Positions 34,905-44,272 of a DNA stretch of 64,000 nt are shown here, one piece after another. Both the position numbers and the translations under genes were made by a program. Numbering within the stretch: the first letter of the stretch is position 1; every line of letters starts with the position of its first letter. This DNA comes from Rhodomicrobium sp. Az07 (lineage in GTDB: Bacteria; Pseudomonadota; Alphaproteobacteria; Rhizobiales; Rhodomicrobiaceae), in the NCBI RefSeq assembly GCF_018619475.1, contig NZ_JAHFZG010000011.1:1-64000 (forward strand), in the 5' to 3' direction. The notes under the pieces were generated by a model. The model worked only from the letters and a program-made list of their open reading frames with translations. It was not told the DNA's origin and did no database searches.

Positions 34905-36314
34905 TCAGCCCTTGTAGCAGACGGCCTTCACGGCCTCGACGACGCGGTCGGCATTCGGCAGCGCGAGCTTTTCGAGGTTCGCCGCGTAGGGCATCGGCAC
35001 GTCTTCGCCGGAAACCTTCGTCGGCGGCGCGTCGAGGTAATCGAACGCCTTCGCCACCACCTGCGCCACGATCTCGGAGCCGACGGAGCACACGGGCCAC
35101 GCCTCTTCCACCGTCACGATCCGGTTCGTCTTGCGGACGGAGGCGAGCACGGTGTCGATGTCGAGCGGGCGAAGCGTGCGAAGGTCGATCACTTCGGCGT
35201 CGATGCCCTCGGCCTCAAGCTGCTTTGCCGCGTCGAGCGCGTAGACCATGCCGCGCGACCACGAAACGATGGTGACATCCTTGCCCGGCCGCGCGATCTT
35301 CGCCTTGCCGATGGGTACGAGCCAGTCGTCGCCCTTCGGCACGGGGCCAGCTATGCCGTAAAGGATCTCGTTTTCGAGGAACACCACCGGGTTCGGATCG
35401 CGGATCGCGGCCTTGAGCAGGCCCTTCGCGTCGGCGGCGGTTGACGGCGCGATGACCTTCAGCCCCGGCACATGCGCGTACCACGCGGAATATTCCTGGC
35501 TGTGCTGCGCGCCGACGCGCGCGGCCGCGCCGTTCGGTCCACGGAACACGATAGGGCAATCGATCTGTCCGCCGGACATGTAATGCGTCTTGGCCGCCGA
35601 ATTGATGATGTGGTCGATGGCCTGCATCGCGAAGTTGAACGTCATGAACTCGACGATGGGGCGCAGGCCCGCGAAGGCCGCGCCGACGCCAAGCCCCGCG
35701 AAACCCGCTTCCGTGATCGGCGTGTCGACCACGCGGCGCGCGCCGAATTCGTCGAGCAGCCCCTGCGTGATCTTGTACGCGCCCTGATATTCGGCGACTT
35801 CCTCGCCCATGACGAACACGTCGTCGTCGCGGCGCATTTCCTCGGCCATGGCGTCGCGCAGCGCCTCGCGCATGGTGATCTGCACGAGTTCCGTGCCTTC
35901 GGGGATTTCCGACGCGGCGTCCCAGGCAGCGGGCGCGGCATCCTCGCGGGCGTCCTTTACACGCACGTCGACGGAAGCGCGCGCGGCTTCCCCGCCGCCG
36001 GTCGCGGCGTCCGCCGGGGCATGTGCCCCGTTCGTCTTGCCTGCGCGGTTGAGCGATGCGCCTGCTTCCTCGCCGTCCGCCACGATGATCGCGATGGGCG
36101 TGTTGACCCTTACGCCCTCGGTGCCGGCGGGAATGAGGATCTTGCCGATCTTGCCCTCATCCACTGCCTCCACTTCCATCGTGGCCTTGTCGGTCTCGAT
36201 TTCCGCGATTACGTCGCCGGAGCGCACCTCGTCGCCCTCGGCCTTCACCCATTTCGCGAGTTTGCCTTCCTCCATCGTGGGAGAAAGAGCGGGCATCAAA
36301 ACTTGTGTCGCCAT
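34905..36314 (-). CDS. pdhB: Pyruvate dehydrogenase E1 beta subunit with N-terminal lipoyl domain
   Basis: 469 residues. An N-terminal lipoyl domain ([17 protein letters not shown] at residues 41-57) nearly identical to that of E2 is followed by a linker and the transketolase-like E1-beta domain from residue 145 ([20 protein letters not shown]). [22 protein letters not shown] and [21 protein letters not shown] are family blocks. With PdhA it decarboxylates pyruvate using thiamine diphosphate. A lipoyl domain on E1-beta is known in alphaproteobacteria. Confidence 0.96.
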   Translation of the reverse strand: MATQVLMPALSPTMEEGKLAKWVKAEGDEVRSGDVIAEIETDKATMEVEAVDEGKIGKILIPAGTEGVRVNTPIAIIVADGEEAGASLNRAGKTNGAHAPADAATGGGEAARASVDVRVKDAREDAAPAAWDAASEIPEGTELVQITMREALRDAMAEEMRRDDDVFVMGEEVAEYQGAYKITQGLLDEFGARRVVDTPITEAGFAGLGVGAAFAGLRPIVEFMTFNFAMQAIDHIINSAAKTHYMSGGQIDCPIVFRGPNGAAARVGAQHSQEYSAWYAHVPGLKVIAPSTAADAKGLLKAAIRDPNPVVFLENEILYGIAGPVPKGDDWLVPIGKAKIARPGKDVTIVSWSRGMVYALDAAKQLEAEGIDAEVIDLRTLRPLDIDTVLASVRKTNRIVTVEEAWPVCSVGSEIVAQVVAKAFDYLDAPPTKVSGEDVPMPYAANLEKLALPNADRVVEAVKAVCYKG

Positions 36315-36442
36315 CGTTCTACCGCCGCGTCTTTGCCATGAAGGAAAGGGAAGCCGCGAACCCTGCGGTCGCGCCTTTACACAACATCGTCATGTGTCTT
36401 TCGCCGTTCTGAAATTGTGCTCATCGCTCGGATTTTCCTAAG

Positions 36443-37450
36443 CTATCTCACAACGTTGGTATAAAGCTCGGTCACGTCCGGCTCGGGATCGGTCTGCGCG
36501 AAATCGGCGGCCTCGTTCACGATGGCACGGATTTCCTTGTCGACAGCCTTGAGGTCGTCTTCCGTCGCGCGGCGGGACGCAATGAGACGCTGACGCACCA
36601 TCTCGATGGGGTCGTGCTCGTGACGCATCTTGTCGACCTCCTCTTTCGAGCGATATTTCGCCGGGTCGGACATCGAGTGGCCGCGATAGCGGTAGGTGAG
36701 CATTTCCAGGATGTACGGCCCCTTGCCGGACCGCGCCCATGCGACGGCCTCCTCGCCCGCTTCCTTCACGGCGCGCACGTCCATGCCGTCGACCTGCCGG
36801 CCGGGGATGTTGAAGCTCGCGCCGCGTTGCGACAGATTCGTGAGCGCGGACGCGCGGTTGATGCTTGTGCCCATGCCGTACTTGTTGTTCTCGACGACAT
36901 AGACGACAGGCAGCTTCCACAGCTCCGCCATGTTGAAGGCTTCGTAGACCTGACCCTGATTGGCCGCGCCGTCGCCATAGTAAGTGAGCGAGACATTGCC
37001 GTTGCCGCGATACTTGTTCGCGAAGGCTAGCCCCGTTCCGAGCGGCACCTGCGCGCCGACGATACCGTGCCCGCCGTAGAAATTCTTTTCCACAGAAAAC
37101 ATGTGCATCGAGCCGCCCTTGCCGCGCGAGTAGCCGCCGCGCCGCCCGGTCAGCTCCGCCATCACGCCTTTCGGGTCCATGCCGCAGACGAGCATATGGC
37201 CGTGATCGCGATAGGCGGTGATGACCTGATCGCCTTCGCGGACGGTCATCTGCATGCCGACGACGACCGCTTCCTGCCCGATGTAGAGGTGGCAGAAGCC
37301 GCCGATCTGGCCCATGCCGTAGAGCTGGCCCGCCTTTTCCTCGAAGCGGCGGATGAGAAGCATCTCGCGGTAGGCGTGCAACTCCTCGTCGCGAGACAAT
37401 TCCGGCGGATGGCCTTTTGGCGAGGTTCCGTTTCGAAGATCGTCGAGCAT
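36443..37450 (-). CDS. pdhA: Pyruvate dehydrogenase E1 alpha subunit
   Basis: 335 residues. The thiamine-diphosphate motif runs from GDGAANQGQVYEAFNMA to ENN (residues 166-198). RYRGHSMSDPAKYRSKEEV is the phosphorylation-loop region of E1-alpha, and GHGIVGAQVPLGTGLA precedes the cofactor site. First enzyme gene of the operon; 126 bp after ftsB and 128 bp before pdhB. Confidence 0.96.
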   Translation of the reverse strand: MLDDLRNGTSPKGHPPELSRDEELHAYREMLLIRRFEEKAGQLYGMGQIGGFCHLYIGQEAVVVGMQMTVREGDQVITAYRDHGHMLVCGMDPKGVMAELTGRRGGYSRGKGGSMHMFSVEKNFYGGHGIVGAQVPLGTGLAFANKYRGNGNVSLTYYGDGAANQGQVYEAFNMAELWKLPVVYVVENNKYGMGTSINRASALTNLSQRGASFNIPGRQVDGMDVRAVKEAGEEAVAWARSGKGPYILEMLTYRYRGHSMSDPAKYRSKEEVDKMRHEHDPIEMVRQRLIASRRATEDDLKAVDKEIRAIVNEAADFAQTDPEPDVTELYTNVVR

Positions 37451-37576
37451 GATGCGCCTCGTCTTTGGGGGGAGAATGCGCGGTTCTGCCGGGTGCGCTG
37501 ATTCGTCCCGCAGTCATCTTTTTAGATACGGGTTTTGCGAGGCGCGCGCCACCCGGTTATCTCGCACAAGCGAAGG

Positions 37577-37903
37577 TTATCGAGCGGCTTTTCCCCCGCT
37601 TACGATCACGATATCGGCAGGCCGCGCAAGATCGAGAAGAGTGCGGGCCTGCTCGTCGAGAAGATCGGAGTGCGTGGACGCCTTGGGGCCGAGCAGGTCG
37701 GCGTCCCGTTCGAGCCTCGCGCGCTCCCGTTTCAGCGCGGTGAGATCCCGGTTCAGATCAACAATCTTGGCGCGCAGAAGCTCGTTCGCGATCAGGCCAT
37801 GCGGGCCGCGAACGGCCTCCGACGCCACATAGGCGATCGCCGACAGACAAAGGACCAGCAGGCCGAGCTGCCGCAAAAGACGCCCGTTTCGCCGCTGTGT
37901 CAT
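37577..37903 (-). CDS. ftsB: FtsB/DivIC-type septum formation initiator
   Basis: 108 residues. One membrane segment near the N-terminus (LLRQLGLLVLCLSAIAYVAS) is followed by GPHGLIANELLRAKIVDLNRD and a coiled coil (LTALKRERARLERDADLLG). This is the FtsB/DivIC arrangement, a bitopic protein of the FtsQLB division complex. Location directly upstream of pdhA is common in alphaproteobacteria. Confidence 0.82.
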   Translation of the reverse strand: MTQRRNGRLLRQLGLLVLCLSAIAYVASEAVRGPHGLIANELLRAKIVDLNRDLTALKRERARLERDADLLGPKASTHSDLLDEQARTLLDLARPADIVIVSGGKAAR

Positions 37904-38134
37904 GCTCCCTCCATCTTCCCGGCACTAATTATGATCGAGGGCGAATACAAAACCGTTAACGCTGCTTTCGGCGGCAGATTGCCGGTGCGTCGCCCGGCCG
38001 CAGCAGGGATGCCTAATCTTTGTTAAAATAGAAGCGGTTAGTCCACAAAGTTAGGGGAAACTTAACGCGCAAACTTTAATCGAATAATATGGGCGCTCCG
38101 CCCTCGGCGAGCCCTTCCGTAGGGAGAAATGGAC

Positions 38135-38569
38135 ATGTCTGACAGCACTTCGCGGAAATTGGCATTCCTTATTGCCGGTCTTCTGGTGTTGGGAATCTGG
38201 ATCAAGGCACAGGATCAGAAGAAAGTGCACGTCGCCGCCGCGCCATCGGCAGCAACAACAATTAACGTTCCCGCCACACAGCCGCAGCTCGCCCCCGGCG
38301 TCAAGGCAGTGGCCGTGCCTGCCGAAAAATGCGCCCTCACGCTGACGAACGGCGGCACCTTCGCGCTTGCGACCCCGACCGCCTGCAACGGCGTCACGAT
38401 TGCGTCGATAAAGCTCGGCGTCTCCGAAAAGCCCTGCTCCGAAAGCAAGGTGTCGGACTTCCAGAGCGTGACCAGCAGCACCTACTACAAAGGTGAATTC
38501 GGCTTCTATCTCGGGAAAAGAAACCCGCGCCGCTGCCTCGTCGTGCAGGAAATTATGGGCGCGATCTGA
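38135..38569 (+). CDS. Membrane-anchored or exported protein of unknown function
   Basis: 144 residues from the ATG at 38135; AGGGAG at 38121-38126 is 8 bases upstream. The in-frame ATG at 38129 is only two bases from that site. One hydrophobic segment (KLAFLIAGLLVLGIWIKAQ) is followed by a linker and a small domain with four Cys (CALTLTNGGTF, TACNG, KPCSES, RRCLVV) that could make disulfides in the periplasm. No family recognised. Confidence 0.6.
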   Translation: MSDSTSRKLAFLIAGLLVLGIWIKAQDQKKVHVAAAPSAATTINVPATQPQLAPGVKAVAVPAEKCALTLTNGGTFALATPTACNGVTIASIKLGVSEKPCSESKVSDFQSVTSSTYYKGEFGFYLGKRNPRRCLVVQEIMGAI

Positions 38570-38816
38570 GCGGAAGCTCTCAACAAGCGACAGCCCGCGC
38601 GCACGAAATGTCGGCGGCTACGCTCGCGTTGTTTCGCCGGCGCGCGCTCGTCGCGAAAGCGCGGACGAGTGCTCTGATGGTTGGCGAACGTGCCAAAGCG
38701 CCCTCGTCGCGTTTCATGGAACGCGACGGAGCGGCTTTCCAGGCACAAGCCTTATGCGACCGGGATTCAGAACGCTCGACGACTCAAATTTGATGCAGGG
38801 GCGGGGGGGAAGGCGA

Positions 38817-39071
38817 TCAGGTCTGAGCAGCTGTGCGTCGATCGAATGGGATGACCTTGCAGTCGGTGGGCCGAATCAGAGGAACGATGCCCTTCGCCAT
38901 GTTGGCGCGATCCGCTCCCTCGACATGCCAGACGACTTCCGAGTTGAATCGATAGGCGTAGGCTTCGCCGTCGCTCATCGGAACGCGATGGATCCCGTGC
39001 TTCGAGCGGGCCATCCGAATCGCGGCCTCAAGCGCCTTCATCTGATCTTCATTCAGGAAATCCGTGAACAC
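38817..39071 (-). CDS. Small cytoplasmic protein of unknown function
   Basis: 84 residues starting MFTDFLNEDQMKALEAAIRM, with MSDGEAYAYRFNSEVVWHVE in the middle. It has no membrane segment. It has biased codon use like the neighbours. A GC-rich gap of about 250 bases (38570-38816) on its 3' side shows no gene. Function unknown. Confidence 0.45.
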   Translation of the reverse strand: MFTDFLNEDQMKALEAAIRMARSKHGIHRVPMSDGEAYAYRFNSEVVWHVEGADRANMAKGIVPLIRPTDCKVIPFDRRTAAQT

Positions 39072-39339
39072 GGCTTCCGCCTCCTTGTATGACGGAGCAA
39101 CCCTTAAATCCCTTTAATGGTTTTGGTCATAACCTGCCTACCAGTTCCATACAAGGATCGTCGTTGATAATTGCCACGAGACCCAACTTGGCGACTGTTG
39201 TGCACAGTCTCGTCGGGGTTTGCGAACAATTGTAACTTTCTTTCGCCCCACCACAATTTCGCCCGAATGCGACGGATTTTCGATGCGTTAACGAATGTTA
39301 ACGTGTCAATCCATCAATCGACAGAGAGAGCCCATCCCG

Positions 39340-39720
39340 ATGAAGCGTTTTGTCCTGCCCATTCTCCTCGCCGCCCTGCCGCTCGCAGCCGCCGACGCAG
39401 GTGAAGAAGCGCTTATCGGTCAGGCCCTCCATAGCGCGGTCGCTGGAAAAACCGTCTATATCAGCACGCCTATGGGTGAAGTGCCGATCCGCTATGCCGC
39501 AAACGGTCAGGTGAGCGGGCGAACCGAACTAGCCTTGCTCGACGGCGAGACCACGACGAAGGATAGCGGTCGCTGGTGGGTCGCGGAGAGCAAGCTCTGC
39601 GTTCGCTGGAACCGCTGGATGTCGGGCGAGACGCATTGCTTCACCATGAAGCGCCTCTCCCCGACCGAGGTCCAGTGGCGCCGAGACGACGGCAAAAGCG
39701 GGCGCGCGAGGCTCGGATAA
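39340..39720 (+). CDS. Exported protein, DUF995-like
   Basis: 126 residues from the ATG at 39340. Signal peptide MKRFVLPILLAALPLAAADA is followed by a small domain: IGQALHSAVAGKTVYISTPM, GRWWVAESKLCVRWNRWMSG, ETHCFTMKRL. The pattern of Trp, paired Cys (C..W......C) and a final short strand recalls DUF995-type periplasmic proteins, but that is by eye. TTAA-N6-TTAA lies at 39288-39301, 40 bp upstream. Confidence 0.6.
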   Translation: MKRFVLPILLAALPLAAADAGEEALIGQALHSAVAGKTVYISTPMGEVPIRYAANGQVSGRTELALLDGETTTKDSGRWWVAESKLCVRWNRWMSGETHCFTMKRLSPTEVQWRRDDGKSGRARLG

Positions 39721-39728
39721 TCGAACGC

Positions 39729-39787
39729 GAGACCCTCAATGGACCCTTAAGCCGCAAACGGCGCCGGGGTCTCTTTTCGGATCGTGT
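39729..39787 (+). terminator. Probable terminator after the exported protein gene
   Basis: GAGACCC (39729-39735) pairs with GGGTCTC (39777-39783) followed by TTTT. The large loop contains its own hairpin GCCG-CAAA-CGGC (39751-39762). It ends near the stop of the converging DJ-1 gene at 39788. Confidence 0.55.
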
Positions 39788-40351
39788 CTACGCGGCGCGG
39801 CGCTCGTGCCTGCCCTCGCCCACCTCTTCGATGATCTTGGCCGAGAACGCATCGAGGTCTGACGGCTGGCGGCTCGTGATCACTCCGTTGTCCGTCACAA
39901 CGGCCTCGTCCACGAACTCCGCGCCCGCATTGGCCAGATCGGTGCGGATCGTCTTGTATCCTGTCGCGCGCTTGCCTTTGACGATGCCTGTCTCGATCAG
40001 GAGCCACGGCGCGTGGCAGATTGCTGCCACCGTCTTGCCTTCCGTGTAAAAGTCCTTGATGAAGGAAAGTGCCTGCGGATTGCCGCGCAGAAGATCGGGA
40101 TTGATCTGCCCGCCCGGCAGCACGATCGCGTCGTATTCGCTGGCGTGGGCTTCGGCGAGCGCACGGTCCACCTTCACCGGGTTGCCCCAATCCTTTTCGA
40201 TCCAGCCCCTTATTTCGCCCGTCTCCGGCGAGACCACTTCCACGGTCGCCCCCGCCTCACGAAGCTTCCTCTGCGGGACTTCCAGTTCGGATTGCTCGAA
40301 ACCGTTCGTCGCGAGGATGGCAATCTTCTTGCCCTGAATGTTGTCGGCCAT
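39788..40351 (-). CDS. DJ-1/PfpI-family protein
   Basis: 187 residues from the ATG at 40351, preceded by AAGGAGG. KIAILATNGFEQSELEVPQR is the family start, with the conserved Glu in FEQSELE. The nucleophile elbow is AICHAPWLLIETG (Cys near residue 105) after DAIVLPGGQINPDLLR. Members are glyoxalases, chaperone-like deglycases or proteases in older annotation; the reaction is uncertain. Upstream frame to 40465 lacks support. Confidence 0.88.
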   Translation of the reverse strand: MADNIQGKKIAILATNGFEQSELEVPQRKLREAGATVEVVSPETGEIRGWIEKDWGNPVKVDRALAEAHASEYDAIVLPGGQINPDLLRGNPQALSFIKDFYTEGKTVAAICHAPWLLIETGIVKGKRATGYKTIRTDLANAGAEFVDEAVVTDNGVITSRQPSDLDAFSAKIIEEVGEGRHERRAA

Positions 40352-40534
40352 CTTGTCCTCCTTGGTTCGCGGCGCGGGAGGTTGATCCATGCGCGTGCGC
40401 CGGGTCTGTGTCCGCATGGCGCGCGCACGGCGTTGTTGCGCGTCCCGCGTCGAACTGCGCGTCATGAAAAGCGAACGTTCCGGCGCACCGGCTGTTCCAG
40501 GCGGATGCTTCGCGGCAAGACGTCGAACCGGCGG

Positions 40535-42871
40535 TTAATCCGGCGAAAGCTCCCAGCTTCCGATAATCCTCGGCGTGAGCAGTGCAACGATGCGCTTCAG
40601 CTCGCAGCTGTTTCGGATCGCCATCCTCACGCCCTCGTCGGACGCCTTCACCGTCCCGGGCTCCGTGCAAACCGCCGGGTTGCCGATGGTCAGGCGGATG
40701 ATATCGCTCGAAAGCTCGGAAAGCTTCCAGCCAAGCGGAAGCGGGAAGGCGCGATGGTCGAGCTGCACGACGATCATGCGGTCGCCCAGCGCCTTGCTCG
40801 CCTCGGTGACCGCCTTGCGCGATTGCAGGTCGCGCACGGAAAGCAGCGTCGTCAGGGGCGATATGGTGTCGTAGATCCAGCTTCGCACCGGCTCAAGCCC
40901 CGCAGGCTCGACATCCTTCGGGGTCAGCGCCTTCAGCTTGTCCGTCAGCGCGATGAGATAGACGTCGACATCGTCGCCGCCGATCCGCTTCACCTCCTCG
41001 TAAAGCTGGAGCGCGGTCGCCGTGGCCGAGGCGTCGGCATAGCCGCCGTCGACGAAGGTCAGGCGCTGACCGCCCCCGAGTTCGAAGACGAAGGGGGGCA
41101 TCAAGACCGGAAAGCGCGCGCTGATCACAGCCGCGCCGATCAGCGAAGGATCGGGGGCTTTCGCATCCACGTCGCGGAAGGAATAGAGGGTGCCGCCGCC
41201 GAAGGAGTGCAGATCGAACGGAGAAAACGCCACGCGGTAGCCCGTTTCGACCCAGGTCGCGTTGAGAAGAAGCGCGGGCAGGTCCGGGTTAGCGGCGTCG
41301 GGCCAGATTGTGGAGTAAGGCGCGGCGAGTCGGGCGATGCAATCCTGTCCATCGCATGGCCCGCCCTTGCCGTCGTTGCCGGACGGATCGCTTGCCATGA
41401 AGCTCTCGACGAAGCTCCGTTCGAGGATCGCGTCTCGCCCCATGGCGACGAAGGGCAACCCGTCGCCCGGAGTGCCCGGCACCCGCATGCTCGCCATGTT
41501 CGCGGGGAATAAGCCACGAATGAAATCCGGCATCAGAAACGCCAGCACCGGGCTGATGTGGTCGGCCTGTGTGATCGTCCGCAGCCGCTTCGTCAGTTCA
41601 CGCGGCTCGACGAAATCGCCGCAGCCCGGTTCCACGTCCTCCGCCGCTTTGGGCGCGCGCCCGCTTGCCTTGCTTTCGGCGAAGGCGGCCGTGAACAGGC
41701 TCGCGCCGACCGCGCCGCCCGAAACCGCGCTGATCGCGAACACGTGCCGCGCAAACGCCGGGCAATGGTCCTGCATCGTGGCGAGGAATGCCCCGGCCGA
41801 TGACGCCGCGTAGATGCCGCCGCCCTGCGCCGCGACGATGAAGACGGGATAGCGGCCCGAACCAACGGGCTTGCGCTGATGCAGCCACGTCTTGAAGGAT
41901 GTTTCCAGATCGGCCGTCGCGTGCTCAAGCGCCGCCGCGCGCAGCGGAGGAGTGCCGGGCCGCTCGGCGACGATCCCCCTGACGAGAAAGACGAAGGCGA
42001 GGAGCGGTAGCGCTGCCACGACAGCGTAACGGACTCCCGACGGGAGCCACCCCGTCGACAGGAGCGCCCATGACGGCAGCGCCCTCAGTAGCCAAAGAAA
42101 GCTCGTCAGCCCGATGACGACGACGCGAACGAGGACGGCAATCTCAATCAGCACCAGCGCGGTCGTGACGAGCGGTCCGACAAGGCGCGTCGCATCGAGT
42201 GTCGTTTCGGGGGCCAGCACCGGAACGATGGCAAGCGCAAGCGCAAACGCGGAGCAAAACCGCACAAGCGCGGCGTGGCTCGCGCTTCGAAGCATGAAGG
42301 CAAGGACTGCGACCCACATCAGGGCCGTCGCGCCGCCGCTCGCGATCACGAGGTCGGGCAGATCGGAGAGCGAGCCGAGCGCGTGGCCTTGCGGGAGACC
42401 GCCGCTATCGAGAAGGCGTTCCGCATCGAGGACATGCCGATAGACCTGTGCAAGCCCCAACAGGATGCCGATGAACGGAAAGCTCGCGGCGATGGCGCAG
42501 TAAATGTCGCGCAGCCGGAAAATGCGGCGGTCGAAATGAATATCGGCGTGTTCGGGATAGATACGGTCGATCCGGCGCGTCACCTCGACATGGTTCCACG
42601 CGTGGAGAAGCGCCGCGAACAGCCCCACCGCCAGAAGGCCGACGCCGCCGCGCGCGATATCCTGGCTCTCGATCAGAGCCAGATAGATTTCCTGCATCTG
42701 CGGCACGAAGGCGAACAGACAGGCCGACGCGATCCCGATCAGGATCGGCGTGACGTAAAACGTATCCGAAAGATAACGAAAGACACGATCCCAAGGCATG
42801 CCGCGCCGCATGCGCCGCGCGCGAAGCAGGCGAAGGCTCACGCGCCTCCGCGGAGTGATCGACAAGCCCAT
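40535..42871 (-). CDS. Polytopic membrane protein with C-terminal patatin-like phospholipase domain
   Basis: 778 residues. Residues 36-300 contain about seven or eight hydrophobic segments (for example TPILIGIASACLFAFV, LLAVGLFAALLHAW, ALPLLAFVFLVRGIV). The patatin domain starts at 341: oxyanion loop AAQGGGIYAAS (348-357), serine motif AVSGG with Ser384 (the first Gly of GxSxG is Ala), and catalytic Asp in FVDGGYADAS (Asp608). A Cys-containing insert lies between them. It probably cleaves membrane lipids at the cytoplasmic face. It starts 24 bp after the Nudix-macro gene stop, so the two form an operon. Confidence 0.88.
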   Translation of the reverse strand: MGLSITPRRRVSLRLLRARRMRRGMPWDRVFRYLSDTFYVTPILIGIASACLFAFVPQMQEIYLALIESQDIARGGVGLLAVGLFAALLHAWNHVEVTRRIDRIYPEHADIHFDRRIFRLRDIYCAIAASFPFIGILLGLAQVYRHVLDAERLLDSGGLPQGHALGSLSDLPDLVIASGGATALMWVAVLAFMLRSASHAALVRFCSAFALALAIVPVLAPETTLDATRLVGPLVTTALVLIEIAVLVRVVVIGLTSFLWLLRALPSWALLSTGWLPSGVRYAVVAALPLLAFVFLVRGIVAERPGTPPLRAAALEHATADLETSFKTWLHQRKPVGSGRYPVFIVAAQGGGIYAASSAGAFLATMQDHCPAFARHVFAISAVSGGAVGASLFTAAFAESKASGRAPKAAEDVEPGCGDFVEPRELTKRLRTITQADHISPVLAFLMPDFIRGLFPANMASMRVPGTPGDGLPFVAMGRDAILERSFVESFMASDPSGNDGKGGPCDGQDCIARLAAPYSTIWPDAANPDLPALLLNATWVETGYRVAFSPFDLHSFGGGTLYSFRDVDAKAPDPSLIGAAVISARFPVLMPPFVFELGGGQRLTFVDGGYADASATATALQLYEEVKRIGGDDVDVYLIALTDKLKALTPKDVEPAGLEPVRSWIYDTISPLTTLLSVRDLQSRKAVTEASKALGDRMIVVQLDHRAFPLPLGWKLSELSSDIIRLTIGNPAVCTEPGTVKASDEGVRMAIRNSCELKRIVALLTPRIIGSWELSPD

Positions 42872-42895
42872 TGCTGCCCCCCCATAGCCGAGACG

Positions 42896-44194
42896 CTATT
42901 CCTCCGCCTCCACCTCGACGGGCGCAACCCCGGTCGCGGCGTGGATTTCGTTCTTCAGGCGGGCGAGATCGCCTTCGGAATAGGCGACGAAGTAGATTTC
43001 GCGCAAAGCCGATTTCGGATTACCGGCGAAAAATTCGCGCGCGCCCTTGACGAGAACCGGCACCACCTCGCTCACCGGGAAACCGCCCTGCCCCGTGCCG
43101 AACAGCGGTATCAGCGCCGAACGGCAGCGCCGTTTTGAGATCGCGAGCAGCACGGCCTCAATAGACCGCTCGATATTGGCGAGCGTCGTCGATATGCCGG
43201 TGCCGATGTCGCCCGCCACACTCGCAACGTGGAAGATGCGCTTCACGTTATGCGTTTTTTCGAGTTCGCCCGGCTCGGTTTCAAGCACCGTGCCGGGTGT
43301 CACGAAGTTGCGGCCGCGCATGGCCTTCGTGAGTTCCAGTCCGATCGTATCCTCGTAGATGGACTTGCCGTCCTCATGCTTCTTCGCGCCGAGCACGCGG
43401 ATCGTCGCCGACACGGAGCGCCGAAAGAAGCGGTCCATCTGCATGTCGGTGTTTTCGGAGTTGACCCACGCCTCAACATCTTTGGTGGCGGAGACATTGC
43501 CGGTCTTGATGCCGATCTTCTGGCGCGGATTGAGTTCGGCGACGAAAGTCCGCGAGGTCCGGGAGTCGTATTCGGCGGCGAGGCTGCCGCGCCGCGCCAT
43601 CAGCCATTGCCCGGCGATGATGAGCTTCGGATCCTGGAACTCGCCCGCGACGACCCTGTCGAAAAAATCGTCGATGTCGAACTCGACGATCTCGATGTCC
43701 TCGCCCTCGGTCTCGTTGCCGCCGCCCTTCTCCGTCTGGTCGACCTTGCGAACCTCGGCATAGAAAAGATGGATGATTTCCGTGCTGCCGCCGGGCGACG
43801 AGAAATATTTGCCGATGGGTGTCAACCGCGTGAGCTGATAGCCGGTTTCTTCCTGCGTCTCGCGCATGACGCAGTCGTAGGGCGTTTCGAGTTCGCCGCC
43901 ACTTGGCGCATGGAGCATGCCGGCGACGGCCTCAACCATCCAGCCGCGGCCCGGTTCGCGCAGATGCACCGGCAGGCGGAACTGGCACACCGTGATGATC
44001 TTCCGCCGCTCGGGATCGTAAAGAAGGGCGCCCACGGCATCGCCGCGCTCGAAGACGAGCGTCGAACGCGGCTCGCTCATCTGGCCGTCGAACCGTTCGT
44101 GAGAGATGAGATAGTCGTCGACCTTGAAAAACAGATCGAGAACGCGGGCGTGCTCCGTAATTTTCACCCGCGACGGCTTCGCCTGCTCAGGCAT
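42896..44194 (-). CDS. Nudix hydrolase fused to a macro-like domain
   Basis: 432 residues. Residues 30-200 resemble NudF/NudK-type ADP-sugar pyrophosphatases: RFDGQMSEPRSTLVFERGDA, VCQFRLPVHL and Nudix core RETQEETGY (111-119), with a longer loop before it. Residues 225-420 resemble a macro domain: WVNSENTDMQM matches the IVNAAN strand, FHVASVAGDIGTG the middle strand, and IPLFGTGQGGFP (362-373) the second nucleotide loop. Both folds act on ADP-ribose derivatives, so a combined ADP-ribose or nucleotide-sugar enzyme is inferred. First gene of an operon with the patatin protein. Confidence 0.82.
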   Translation of the reverse strand: MPEQAKPSRVKITEHARVLDLFFKVDDYLISHERFDGQMSEPRSTLVFERGDAVGALLYDPERRKIITVCQFRLPVHLREPGRGWMVEAVAGMLHAPSGGELETPYDCVMRETQEETGYQLTRLTPIGKYFSSPGGSTEIIHLFYAEVRKVDQTEKGGGNETEGEDIEIVEFDIDDFFDRVVAGEFQDPKLIIAGQWLMARRGSLAAEYDSRTSRTFVAELNPRQKIGIKTGNVSATKDVEAWVNSENTDMQMDRFFRRSVSATIRVLGAKKHEDGKSIYEDTIGLELTKAMRGRNFVTPGTVLETEPGELEKTHNVKRIFHVASVAGDIGTGISTTLANIERSIEAVLLAISKRRCRSALIPLFGTGQGGFPVSEVVPVLVKGAREFFAGNPKSALREIYFVAYSEGDLARLKNEIHAATGVAPVEVEAEE

Positions 44195-44272
44195 GGGCGG
44201 CTCTCCCTGAAAATTGAAAAAGCAAACACGACAATCGCCACGGCGGCCGGGCTGGAGTGTGCCGCAATCGTG

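Noticed and set aside
39288-39301. CtrA box upstream of the exported protein gene
   Set aside because: The spacing between TTAA halves is six, not seven, and the flanks do not match; noted in the gene entry only.
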